The notes under the pieces are model-generated. The model was not told where the DNA came from and did not search any database. It worked only from the letters and a program-made list of their open reading frames with translations. A DNA stretch of 64,000 bases, from assembly GCA_001600495.1 (NCBI GenBank), contig BCKE01000007.1, positions 811,316 to 875,315 of the forward strand. Direction: 5' to 3'. A program made the position numbers and the translations under genes. Below are positions 10,180 through 21,267 of this stretch, piece by piece (positions within the stretch are counted from its first letter, which is position 1; each line of letters begins with the position of its first letter). Origin of the DNA: Pilasporangium apinafurcum (taxonomy: Eukaryota > Oomycota > Peronosporomycetes > Pythiales > Pythiaceae).

Positions 10180-11244
10180 ATGGCACGCGGTGGTGATGAT
10201 GTCTCACCCATGAAGAAGGAGAATAGCAATAGCAAACGGCATTGGCAGGTACTGCGGCGTGCACTGGTCTCGCAAGCAAAATCCACCAATGCAGAGCTAT
10301 CTGCTACGATTTCCACGGCATCATCCATCGCCACCGAGTTTTTTCCTGTGTTTCTCGCTGAACCAACACACCCAGAGCTGCTTGTGACTGCACCCACTGC
10401 AGCGTTTGCATGGCTGACATACAACTTGTCCTTGCCAAAGCCACAAAGAAAGGATGCGTGTCGAGCAGTGATGGTGCATGTGCATGAGAAACGCAAAGAC
10501 AAGAAAATCTCCATTGCTGAATTGTTCAGCCATAAAGTGAATCAAGGCGTTGACAACACTGGCAACATTCGCACGTGGCCGTCGGAGGCTATCCTGCTAT
10601 CATATCTATTGCGACATGAAGTCTGCCAAAGTGTACAGCGTAGAGATGCAAATGGGATTCCAATTCCAATTAATTGTTGTGAACTGGGTGGCGGAATGGC
10701 AGGGTTGGCTAGTTTGGGCCTGCTGGCTCATTACCCTGTCGAGATAAATCGCTTTTTCATCACGGACGGCAATCCACTGGCGGTGCAAAATCTCAAGTTA
10801 TGCGTGGAAGCCAACCTTTCACTGGGTATATTTCCATCTGCCATACTTGCTGATGGTGGGAGTGGTGAGGACAACAAAACCTCTGTGACTGTTGAGCTGC
10901 TCCGATGGGATCGCCACATGTCTGCTTCAGAAGAGTTGCGAAATCGATTCGATTTGATCTTTGCTAGTGATTGCTTGTTTTTTGAAGACTTCCACGTTGA
11001 CTTAGCACACACAATCAAGCAATTGCTTCGACCGCGTACAGGACGTTGTTTGCTGCTGCAACCGAGCCGCAATGGATCAATGGAACGATTCATTCAAATT
11101 GCACAAGCACATGGATTTATGGTGCACCGTTCCGACGATTACGACCCCGAGATCACCCAGAAACATCTCCAGTACCAACAAACGCGACCAGACTACGTCC
11201 CGGACGTGCATTTCCCTATTTTTCTTACGCTCTCGTTGCCATAA
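10180..11244 (+). CDS. CAMKMT: calmodulin-lysine N-methyltransferase
   Basis: An intron-free gene of 354 residues. The segment VDNTGNIRTWPSE, the SAM-binding motif CELGGGMAGLASLG, TDGNPLAVQNL and the DLIFASDCLFF strand match class I methyltransferases of the CaM-KMT group (MTF16 superfamily). The known family member trimethylates one calmodulin lysine. It is somewhat longer than the human enzyme because of an N-terminal Ser/Lys-rich extension. The start at 10180 is the first ATG of the frame and sits 182 bp from the oppositely oriented RPN10 start, so the two probably share a promoter region. Another lysine methyltransferase of the superfamily is the alternative. Confidence 0.85.
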   Translation: MARGGDDVSPMKKENSNSKRHWQVLRRALVSQAKSTNAELSATISTASSIATEFFPVFLAEPTHPELLVTAPTAAFAWLTYNLSLPKPQRKDACRAVMVHVHEKRKDKKISIAELFSHKVNQGVDNTGNIRTWPSEAILLSYLLRHEVCQSVQRRDANGIPIPINCCELGGGMAGLASLGLLAHYPVEINRFFITDGNPLAVQNLKLCVEANLSLGIFPSAILADGGSGEDNKTSVTVELLRWDRHMSASEELRNRFDLIFASDCLFFEDFHVDLAHTIKQLLRPRTGRCLLLQPSRNGSMERFIQIAQAHGFMVHRSDDYDPEITQKHLQYQQTRPDYVPDVHFPIFLTLSLP

Positions 11245-11557
11245 CTTGGGCAAAAGATGGATGCAAAGGTTGTGAGTCATCGGTTTTGCTGTAGAGCTTA
11301 GATAATGTATGCACTTAGTTAAGTACGTATTGGCCAAATCTATTAAGTTCGTGCTCGTTGGTAAGTTTGTTGCAAAAAAGGGAAAGCAGAGGACACGTAG
11401 ATCTGGGCACTTAGGAGGAAACGTAGCCGTGCAGAAGAAAGCGGCAAATCTTTAGTTTTAGTAGCGGATCGTTTGCGTGTGCCTATCTATCCTATTCTCT
11501 GCTGACCAGAGACCTCTACGAGTCGTAAGAAACGCAATAGCATCGAAGTCCTGGGTG

Positions 11558-14451
11558 ATGAGAACAAACGCGTCGAATGTGAGTGGTTTCATAATAAGAG
11601 AAACTGGATATGCGGTTGCATGGATCATTTCTTTTTTTCTTAATGAATCAACGTCTTTGTATAGAGTGAGAATGGCGCGTCAGGGAACGTCCGTGTGTGC
11701 TGCCGTGTTCGTCCGCAGAATGCGAAGGAGTTGCGCATGCCTGACGCGAAGCGATGTGTTATGGTGACGGAGAATACCATTGAAGTGAAGGTACCTACAC
11801 AATCAACGCGTCTTCTTTTTGCTCTTACATCATTTCTTATTTGACTACATGGTCAACATGATTCTGTGGACAGACTGGCGACGGTACACCTCAGAAATTC
11901 ACCTACGACCACGTCTTTGGTGAGCAGGATAATCAGCAGACAGTGTTCGATACAGTTGCCCGCCCAGTAGTGCAAGGTATGGATTGTATGCTAGTATGAA
12001 TTGCTAGGTATTTGGTAATTTTGATCTGATTAAGTGGGCTCGTACGTCTTAAACATAGACATTATGGACGGCTACAATGCCACTATCTTCGCATATGGAC
12101 AGACATCCTCGGGGAAAACGTACACCATGGAGGGTGCATCCATCGATGATCCCGATTTACGCGGCATCATTCCTCGGACAGCCACAGAAATATTTAACAA
12201 CGTCATGGCTGCCGATGAAAATATGGAGTTTATTGTGAAAGTTAGCTATATTGAGATCTACATGGAACGCATCCGTGATTTATTGGACCCATACAAATCC
12301 AAAGTGAACTTGCAAGTTCGTGAAGACGCACAACGTGGGATTTTCGTGGAAGGCATGACCGAGACGTGCGTCACAAGCGATGAGGAACTACTTTCGACCA
12401 TGCGCGATGGTGCAGCGAACCGTGCTGTGGCAGCCACGGGCATGAACGAGGGTAGTTCGCGTAGTCACAGTGTCTTTATGGTCACATTGTTCCAGCGCAA
12501 TCTAGTCAACCAAGCCACTAAAGCCGGTAAGCTCTACCTCGTGGATCTAGCCGGTTCTGAAATGGTGCGAAAGACTGGAGCATCAGGGAAACAACTTGAA
12601 GAAGCCAAGACGATCAACAAGTCGCTGTCTGCATTAGGCATGGTCATCAACGCGTTGACCGATCCGAACGCAACACACATTCCCTATCGGGATAGTAAAC
12701 TGACACGTGTGCTGCAGGAATCCATCGGTGGTAACTCCCGTACTGCACTGATTATCAACGTGTCACCCAGTAGTTTTAATGCACCTGAGACATTGTCGAC
12801 GCTGCGGTTCGGTAATCGCGCGAAATCAATCAAGAACAAGGCCGTGGTGAATGAACAGCGCAGCGTGGAGGAATACAAACTTTTACTCGCGAAAGCAGAG
12901 AAGACAATCACAGTACAGCAGACGTATATCATATCATTGGAGGCTCGTTTGGCGGGTCTAACTGGAGGAACCGGAGATGGTGTGGCTCCAGGCGCGCTCG
13001 ATCTGAAACTGGATCTTGCATTGGACACGAATGAAGAAGCTGCAGTTACAGTGGATACCGATGACAGTAAAGTGGATGCAAGCGACGTCGCGCTAAATTT
13101 TGCGTCATCCTCACGGTCATCAATTTGCTCAGATGAAAATGGAGCTCCCCGTTCACCAACTAGTCGGGCGGCGATAGCGTTGGAAGAGCTTCAAGAGAAG
13201 GTCACCCGACTGGAAGAAGAGTTGGCCGAAGAAAAACTCGAATCCACCCGGCGTGGAGAGGAGATTCGGCTGCTCACAGTGAAAGTAGAAGAGCAGGCTC
13301 ATGCATTGGAGACAACCCGCGTTTTAAACGAAGAGCTTCAGAGTGTAAAGGACCTACAAGAGAAAACATTGGAGGACAAACTACGACATCGTGAGACTTT
13401 GCTTGCGGAATTGCGAGCAGATTATGAACGACTGAGCTTCGATCACAAGGAGCTCGTCATTCATGCCGAAACCATTCAAAGTGAATACGACTCCCTGCTC
13501 CGTGAGCTTCCACCAACAGCACCAGCAGGTTCGCCTGGAAAGCTTGCAGCTGCTGCGGTTGCGTCTAAAACTGCTGATAGGACAGCAGAAGCAGCAGAAT
13601 CAAAATCTGCGGCAGAAGGAACGGAAGCTGAAAGCGAAAGCAATACAATTAACGATGTACCAGCAACTAGCGAAGTTGCATCCGTAGAAGTCTCAGCAGC
13701 AGGCGAAAGTTCGAACGAATCGGTCGATTGGAAAGCGAAGTGCGCAACGCTGGAGACAGAGCTGAGAGAATACGAACGAGAATTCCGACAGCTACAAACA
13801 AGTACTGAGCGCGAGAAAACCCGTTTGCTCGAAGATATTGACCGGAAAAAGGCGCAGATTCAGGAGCTCGAACAGCAAGTGGATGGATCCAAGAATGCAT
13901 CGGCGAATGGCTCAACCTCGCCAAGCAATAGTAACTCTGGTATGTCTGCACGCGAGCGACAGCACATGCGCTCCATCCAACAGAAATTGGAACAATTGGT
14001 CGCGGTACATCGCCAGTTACTGCGCAAATATGCTTCCTTAGAGTTGGAGTTGTCCGAGGCAAAGAAGAAATTGGTGCTTCGTGACGAACGCATTAAGCAA
14101 GTCGAAGCCAACAACCGGATTATGGCTGGTAACATGCGAGCCCAGGCAGAAAAGCATGTCGAGGAGCTGACCCATCTGCGTGACCAAATTGCCGACTTTA
14201 GAGGTGCTCAGCGCTCGCATTTCGAGGCTCAAATGAGCAGCAACAACCTGGACACAAGTGTTATCAAGACGCTTCGTGGCGGTTCGTTCTATAACGATGG
14301 CGTGATTCGTCCGATTCGTGGTGGTGGGCGAAGGAAAACGGCGGCGCTTGGATCAGCAGTAGGTGGCACCTCATCAACTACGACGGATCCTTCAGTTCCA
14401 ACGACACCGTCGTCAGGATTTTTAAATCGTCTCTTTGGGAAAACCACTTAA
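11558..14451 (+). CDS. kinesin-1 type motor (conventional kinesin heavy chain-like)
   Basis: Exons 11558-11578, 11665-11790, 11874-11976 and 12059-14451 join in frame to 880 residues. The motor is N-terminal: VRVCCRVRP opens it, GQTSSGKT is the P-loop (about 97), NEGSSRSH is switch I and DLAGSE is switch II. NINKSLSALG-type sequence is also present (TINKSLSALG). After the motor come a neck and long coiled coil with an acidic Ala/Ser-rich break, then a basic C-terminus (GGGRRKTAALG). Kinesin-1 carries cargo towards microtubule plus ends. The first exon is only seven codons and rests on the GTGAGT donor and phase; an in-frame upstream ATG-less extension exists, so the exact start is uncertain. 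Confidence 0.88.
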
Positions 14452-14719
14452 GAAGAAGAAAATATTAAGAAGAAGTAGCAGATGTACTCGCACATAGAAG
14501 TGTACTCTTCGTTCAACTGTGCTTGCCAAAGTAATGCCAACAAAAATATCAACATGTTCAAGTATCAATTTCATTTTGTCAAGTGCGATGTATGCTCTAT
14601 TACAGGTTGAGTATTCTATAAGTTAGGATTTGGGCTACTGGAAGTGCTGGTTTTGGTCATTGATAGGCAGGAGAGAGAGGGGCAAAACAGCGCGGAAGTC
14701 TCTGCCTTTGAATCCCACC

Positions 14720-14941
14720 ATGTCGGTATATGACGAAGTGGAGATAGAAGATATGGAATATAATGCGGAGGAACAGGTGTACTATTACCCTTGTCCATGC
14801 GGCGACAAGTTCTTTATCCCGCTCGAAGATTTGTACGACGGTGAAGACATTGCGACGTGCCCAAGTTGTTCGCTTACGTTGCGTGTGATATTTGATGAAG
14901 ACGATCTGCCAGAATTGAAGGAAGAAGATGAGGAACCATGA
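14720..14941 (+). CDS. DPH3: diphthamide biosynthesis protein 3 (CSL zinc protein)
   Basis: A 73-residue single-exon protein. The start [14 protein letters not shown] and the zinc ligands in YPCPCGDKF and CPSCSL define DPH3/KTI11. It supplies electrons to the DPH1-DPH2 iron-sulphur enzyme that builds diphthamide on elongation factor 2, and it takes part in Elongator-dependent tRNA modification. An upstream in-frame ATG at 14630 would add 30 unrelated residues; the family N-terminus favours 14720. It lies 268 bp after the kinesin-1 stop on the same strand. Confidence 0.95.
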   Translation: MSVYDEVEIEDMEYNAEEQVYYYPCPCGDKFFIPLEDLYDGEDIATCPSCSLTLRVIFDEDDLPELKEEDEEP

Positions 14942-15192
14942 GCAAATCGACAGCTCCACTGGTCGCGAAGAACATGATCAGGCGAAAGTCCCTGTCTTCA
15001 TAAGAGATGCATGCTATAGTGTGCCCATTGTATCCACTGCAGTAGTGTAGGCATTTATATTCATAATATTGGCTTCAACTCCACAGTAGAGAGATGGCAA
15101 CAAGTATGAACTATTTCTAGCCGCGTAGATAGATGAGCAAATGGAAGAAACAATAGAGGGTTTTTATTTATTTCACCATCATCGTCATTCGT

Positions 15193-16222
15193 CTAGCAGC
15201 AAGTGTCTTTCTGTGCCTCATCTGTTTGTGGATTATGGATATGGAAGCTCTGACCGCTAGGCTTCGACCCGCCGGCATTAATATCTTTGGAACGCACGTA
15301 GATCCGCAGCACGAGCGCCTCCAAAGCGTCCGCGACGGTCTTGACCTCGATCGTTGGCTCATACTCGACTGTTTGCTTCTGCACCTTTTTCAACAGATCT
15401 GATACAAGCTCGCTACGCTCGGTTAGCTCGAAAAGCTCGCATTGGTTCGTCACTGCCGACGTGCGTGCGTACATGAGGCTATTGGCGATACGAAAAGGTA
15501 TTGTTTCGCTCGGATCGTGGTCGTGTAGCCATCCGAGTCCCTGTGGTGGGTCTTTAAACACAGTCGTTTCCAGCAGCCGCTTCACTTCATCTGACTGGAC
15601 AAATGTTGGCGGACGTTCCAGCGCTCGAGCATCAAGTTTGTCGATCTTGTTCTCCACGAGCATAACAGCAGACAACAGCGACGGATCGGCGTTGTCTTTG
15701 AGCGCACGTAGCCACTGATTCCCACCTGGGACACCTGGAAATACTTCCTTAAACGTTTGCTTCGCGCTCACATCGAAGACAACCAGTGCTCCTGCAGAGC
15801 GACGAAAAAGCAAATGGTGAATGCAAATCTGACAATACAAGAATGGCAGATGATCTATTACCGTGAGCTCGACGATAATGCGAGCTGGAAATTGCTTGAT
15901 AACGCTCCTGGCCCGCGGTATCCCATACCTGTGCACGAAGAAATTGATTCGGTTCACCAAATTTCCAGTCGGGACGTTGCACTTTCACTAAGTAGGAAGG
16001 ATAAGTGAGAACACTATAATTCTTGCTCTCAGTTGCTTCGCCAATGCTTTGCTGATTACCTGTGACGAACTCGGGCTGTAGTGTTGGTGGACTACGAGCA
16101 TCAAACTGTTGACCCCTCGCAGCTACTGACAGTAGATTTGTTTTCCCCACAGCAGCTGAGCCGATGAGCACGATTTTGTAGACGTACTCACTCTTGGATG
16201 GAGAAGCTGGTGGAGATTCCAT
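15193..16222 (-). CDS. large, atypical Rab-family GTPase
   Basis: Two exons (15862-16222 and 15193-15791) give 319 residues, about 100 more than a usual Rab. G1 is GSAAVGKT, the switch I region reads PTLQPEF where Rabs have T-I-G-x-EF, G3 is WDTAGQERY, and G4 is NKID. HYRRAHGALVVFDV matches the Rab helix 2/strand 4 region. About 30 extra residues sit between switch I and G3, and further insertions follow G3 and G4. The protein ends TCC, a double-Cys geranylgeranylation signal. It should act in vesicle traffic, but I cannot place it in a Rab subfamily. Divergent from the complex I gene at 16547. Confidence 0.85.
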
Positions 16223-16546
16223 TGTGGATTTTCAAGCGTAATTCCGCGTCGATGCGGTATTATATGCCTTTACACCGCGTCGTTTCTTGATGAGGCTGGA
16301 AACACAGACAGAATGACTATTAGACAGCCCGAAAATAGACCAAATTGGCAGTGATAGCAGGAAGAACCTCGCTATTCGTGTCGTTTCGGAATTGTATTTT
16401 AGGTACTCCACTGTACTACATTCATTATTAATTTATAGATTATATTTGTTTAAGGAGGATCATCCACTCCCCTCCACCTCCTCTGTTTTATGGTGGTCCA
16501 GAGTGGAGTGAACAGGAAGAAGGCGCATCAAACAGACAGCAAAGCC

Positions 16547-16958
16547 ATGAGCGACGGACTTCGTGATCCACGTGCGCCACGTTTCCCTGTGATTGTACAG
16601 CATCCGACTTTTGCTGATATCAAAGCCAACTTCGACGGTGCCGATTACCTCAAGTGGGGTGGCGTCACCGCTGCGTCCTTCTCACTCGGCTATGTCTTCG
16701 GTACGCACCATTACATGATGTTTCACTACGTTTTAGGTGATTCACAGACGTTATAGTACTAAGTATTGTGACTGTATGTGTATGTGGCAATAAACAATAG
16801 GCGCGAAATTGCACAAGCGTGTGGCTGGTCCATCCATGTGGGTGACGGGTGTGTTGGGTTCGTTGGGAGGCTTCTTGTGGGCGTACCAGAACTCATCCTT
16901 CCGTCTGCAAGGCTACAAGCAGAACGACGCGGAAGTGAAAAAGTACATCCGAAACTAA
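16547..16958 (+). CDS. mitochondrial complex I 21 kDa-type subunit (NUXM), copy B
   Basis: Exons 16547-16700 and 16801-16958, joined in phase 1, give 103 residues. It shares DPR-PRFPVI and the AYQNS-RLQGY-ND-EV-KY end with copy A at 2992-3469, and its intron is at the same place (after GYVFG). Identity to copy A is roughly 45% by eye. GPSMWVTG...GGFLWAYQNS is especially close to the plant 20.9 kDa complex I subunit. An in-frame ATG at 16490 could add 19 residues; I chose 16547 because it leaves a short leader before DPRAPRFP. The gene is followed by RPS11 copy B on the same strand. Confidence 0.82.
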
Positions 16959-17397
16959 ACAATGATGAACATGAAGCAGCTACAGAGTATTTTTCGTTTC
17001 TTTTTGTCGTCATCAGCCTCAAACAACAAACTTGCGGGCCAGGAATAACAGATAAATATACGAAGCCAACGATGAAGATAGGAGAATTCATCCGAGAGTC
17101 TTTGCTTCCTGCACATAAATATAAAAGAGAATGAATGCCAGTCAGCCAGAAATGCAGGCAGATTAGGTGCGGAGACAAACAACGTAGCATAATGTGTTGA
17201 TGTGGCGATCCACGATCATGAGCCTGCCAGTATTCCAAAGCTGCACATTTTACTTCATATCGCTACTTTTGGAGACCCATGGCAGATGTTTAAAACAATT
17301 TTGTTATAATTATGAGTGGTTTTTATGTGGTTGGTCAGGAACAGAGCTGTAGAAATGAACAATACAGTCACATTCCCGTTTCAGACCGATAGCCACC
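16959..17397. other. intergenic between complex I copy B and RPS11 copy B
   Basis: 439 bp with no gene. Its last part is the RPS11 promoter and leader (AGCCACC before the ATG) and shows no similarity to the flank upstream of the other RPS11 copy. Confidence 0.6.
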
Positions 17398-18469
17398 ATG
17401 GAGCACGTTGACCAGGTAAACGCCGCTTACTGCGTGATAAGCCGCGGCAGATGATGGTAGAAGCTCAAAGCCGACATGGAGTATATCAACGTCTCTCCAC
17501 TGCTCACTCTCTCCCACTACCATTCAAGTCAGGAAGAGACTAGCTTCTAGACAGGATGGACAGGCTGCGATAAGAGGCGGAATCGTACACGTGGGTGTGT
17601 GTGTGGCAAGCTCGGGAAGTGCTTTCTTGTGCGGCCACTTGTTGTGTCAGAAGGGTTCTTCTTTGTCTGTCTAAAACAGAAACTGATCGATTTGGCTAGC
17701 TAGTTGGTGAGGTGATGGCTCACCAAGGCTGTAATCCATTGTGATCTGCTCTTCTCTCTGTTTGGATGAGAGGAGCAGACGGATGGAATATGCACGAAAG
17801 CATTTCTCTACGCCCGAGTGTGTGTGGAGAGAGAGAATTCCATTCCGAAAGTAATAAAATCCGATTCATCATCGGCAGGAATGTGTTGATAGAAAATGGA
17901 GAAGGCTGCTGTTCAACCAATTTTGCTGCTGCATAAAGAGCTCTTCGTCTGTGCTTGCAGGAAACTCACGTGTACTGACCTTTTGATTTTGTCTTCTAAA
18001 TATATAGACCGAAAAGTCCTTCCAGAAGCAAGAAGGCATCTTCCTTGCCAGCAAGAAGTTTGCCGGCAAGAAGAAGGGTCCTCGTTTCTACAAGGAAGTT
18101 GGTCTTGGTTTCAAGACCCCAAAGGCTGCCATTGAAGGCCAGTATGTGGACAAGAAGTGCCCATTCACTGGTAACATCTCGATCCGTGGCCGTATCCTCA
18201 AGGGTGTTGTGCTCTCGACCAAGATGAAGCGCACCATCATCGTTCGTCGTGATTACTTGCACTTTGTGAAGAAGTACAAGCGTTTCGAGAAGCGTCACAA
18301 GAACGTTGCTGCCCACGTGTCGCCTGCGTTCCGTGTGAAGGAAGGTGATGTCGTGACCATTGGCCAGTGCCGTCCACTCGCCAAGACTGTGCGCTTCAAC
18401 GTCTTGGAAGTCGAATCTGCTTCGGAGACCAAGCCAATTAACGTGCGCAAGCAGTTCCGTCAATTCTAG
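17398..18469 (+). CDS. RPS11: 40S ribosomal protein S11 (uS17), right copy
   Basis: Exon 1 is 17398-17415 (MEHVDQ) and exon 2 is 18008-18469, around a 592-nt intron that ends TATATAG. The 159-residue product is identical to the left copy. The start has a good context (AGCCACCATGG). Codons lean to G/C-ending forms, as expected for a highly expressed gene, and L32 and spermidine synthase in this window do the same. It converges with the MORN gene, whose stop lies 115 bp downstream. Both RPS11 copies look intact and both should be translated. Confidence 0.95.
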
Positions 18470-18504
18470 GCTGGCACCTGCTACATTAGATGCTAGTATA
18501 GTTT
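17398..18504 (+). repeat. inverted repeat arm B (RPS11 coding region plus intron)
   Basis: The partner of 1629-2735 in opposite orientation, 1107 bp, nearly identical, with no length difference. The arms are 14.66 kb apart. Confidence 0.95.
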
Positions 18505-18583
18505 CCAATCAGGTTGCTAATCCAATTTAGGATTTGTTTGAAGGGGCATTATGGGAATGAGTTGTGCATCTTTGTTTTTTGTA

Positions 18584-21050
18584 TCATTTGGTTGTGTATC
18601 CAAGCTCTGCCTGCTTCAACTCGACACTCATTTTAGTCAGTTCCATAGTCATAGCGCGCTGCAGTTGTACCTGCTCAGTCAGGGTGATCCGCTCCAGCGA
18701 AGACTCAAAATCCTTCAATTCCTTTTTGCGTGGTGATAAATTGTATTTTTCCTTGCGAAACTTTGCACGATTGGCTTCATATTCCTTCATAGCCAATCGT
18801 TCTTCTTGTACACGTTTCAATTCCTCCGGATTTAACTCTGCGTCGTTCTTGGCCAGTTGCTTCTTTTGAGCCCACTGTTCGTAAAACTCGTCCAGCGACG
18901 TATAATATAGACTCAGGTTGGCAAACTCACGCTGCTGGAGATATTCTTTTTCACGAGTCTGCCGTCGGAGCGCATTTTTCTTTCTTCGATGTTCTAGTTT
19001 CTGAAGTTGTTGAGGAAGAGTATTCGTCAAGAACGGCATTTTCTCAACGCTTCTACCATTTGTAGTAAACGGCAAGTAGTGTGTATGCTTCTTATGAAGA
19101 TCTACATGACGATGACGTGCATGAGTTTCACCATGCACAAAGCTACCTTCATACCAAAAGTCCCATTTATCGTCCTCAGCTTCTCCATTCGACTGCACTT
19201 CTTGTTGCACAGCATGTGTACTCAGATTCGAATTGTTATTGCCCATTTCCAGGTAGTAGAAATCGCCACGTCCGTTCATCATATTGTCATGCCAGAAGCC
19301 AATGTGTTTAGCCGTCTTGCCCATGAAATAGGATTCTCCACGACCTTCTTTCTTCCCGAGCTCAAAGAATCCATCATATGTGTCTCCATTACGTTCTTGC
19401 TGTCGTCCTCGACCATTCAATTCGCCTTTTACAAATCGTCCTTCTTGGAAAGAACCATCAGGAAATGTCCGCCTACAACCGTCTCCATGCAAAAGTCCAT
19501 CGAGAAAGCTCCCTTCCTCAATGACACCTGTCGAAGATGTATATCTTCCCATGCCTGTGACTTTCCCGTGGTACATTTCACCCTCGTACTTGGCGCCGTC
19601 AGGAAACGTCACCACCATTCTCTCGCCATGCTCCACACCATCACGAAAAGCATCTCCATTGAGTAAAGAGCATGGATAGCCACGGCCTTTGTATTTCCTC
19701 CCGTACCCATATCGTTGCGTTGGACGGGCAAATGTTCCCTCGGAAGTTGTGCCTTTGCCATAGACAAGTTTGCCTCGCCCTACACGAGCATTGTTAGCGA
19801 AATCTCCTTCATAAACGCCGCTATTTGTATACTCTTTGCCCATGCCATGCTTCTCGCCAAGCCGCCATTGTCCTGAGTAGACTGAGCCAATTGATGATAT
19901 ATGAAAATCTTCATCATATGGACTCAAAGGCGGCTTCTCCTCGCTTTCAATACTAGTAATTGGTGCCATGTACTCTCCCTCACCGTGCTTCAATCGTTGA
20001 AGCCGTACGGCGCGCATATTGATCTCTTTGGTCATGTCCTTTGCACTGATGACTTCGTTTTCCACCTGATCGTCCTCAAGAAACGCCTTTGGGTGCGGCC
20101 GAGTTTGCACAAGACATACGTAGTTCCAATCGCACTTTTCTATGGCTACGGATGCCAATTCACGACCTCGTGAGCTTATGAAGGCAACAGCCCATGTCCT
20201 AGTTTCAATCTGCTGGTTCGACTGACTATTGTTGCCTGTATCTGATGATTGCTGCTTCCTGTTGTCAACTGGCAGCAAAGATAGTCGCATCGGCTCTGTA
20301 GACAGAAATTTCTCGATTCGTTTCCGTTTCTTCACCAAGGTTTCCAGTTCTTGATCGTATCGGGAAGCGTGAGTAGCGATTGCAACGGAGAGTTTCCGGC
20401 GAATCTCCGCTTGTTGCTCGGCCGTTCCCTCAACGTCTATGGTCGGTATCGCATTTGTTTTTTCCTTGAGCAAAAGCTTCTTCTTCTGCGCCACTTCGAT
20501 TTCTGTCTTCACCTTCTGTAGTGCTGGAAAGTCTTGAGCAATGCCAAACAGTAGCCATGTCTTCACATCCAGCTCTTCACATTGTATAGGAACATAAGAG
20601 AGTACGAGAATCGCTTCGCCAGTGTACATGGGATCTCTTAAATCGTCCTGCGGCGGTGGCTCCAACCGCTCGTGGATAATATAAAACCATCGATCTTTCC
20701 CCGCTGGTGGAAGCACCTGCGTCATCCAATCTTTTGGCCACAAAACATCTGCAAAAGGACTCAGCACATAGTCGAGTGCAATATCTGACTATAGAAGTGG
20801 ATCAAACCCAATGGTTAAGAGGTTTATACTCACTGCCAAAGGGGTCTTTCAGAAATGACGCGTTGCACTGGAAAAGCATGTTGATCTTCTTGAGTGTGAA
20901 ATCCGACCGTAAAACCTTTTGGAATTTGTGATCTTCAGGCTTGGCACACTCTGGATCATATATAGCCACTAGCATTTGGTCCTCTTTCATCATCTCGACC
21001 ATCTTCCCGGTCTTCCGATCCATCACGAGTCGGCCTGTGCGCGTCGCCAT
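18584..21050 (-). CDS. MORN-repeat protein
   Basis: Exon 1 is 20834-21050 and exon 2 is 18584-20784 (phase 1 junction), giving 805 residues. The middle (about 310-530) carries a run of roughly eight MORN units with the usual Y-G-W or Y-G-F, GxG pattern (for example YSGQWRLGEKHGMG, YEGEMYHGKVTGMG, YDGFFELGKKEGRG). A basic, helical C-terminus with Glu/Lys/Arg runs follows. MORN repeats commonly bind lipids or act as rulers in membrane and flagellar structures. The N-terminal 230 residues have no domain I can name. The start follows MATRTGRLVMDRKTGK; an upstream in-frame ATG at 21128 is less likely. Confidence 0.85.
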
Positions 21051-21267
21051 TGTTGCTATGTGTGTGTTCCTTTGCTTCAAGTGCGGAATCGTGAAAAGCC
21101 ACGATATATATAGAAACGTTAGAATCAATTTTTTAATGCTGAGTATGCTTTTAATTTAATATTTAGGATTTTATATATAATATGTAGTATTCTTTTAAAT
21201 AAAACGAAGCTTCAAGTGGCAGACAGATACACCAAAGTCGGTGAACACATAACCTCGCGCTGCAACC

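Noticed and set aside
1629-18504. Inverted RPS11 copies as an assembly artefact
   Set aside because: Flanks differ on all four sides, there are four scattered substitutions, and the linked complex I genes have clearly diverged.
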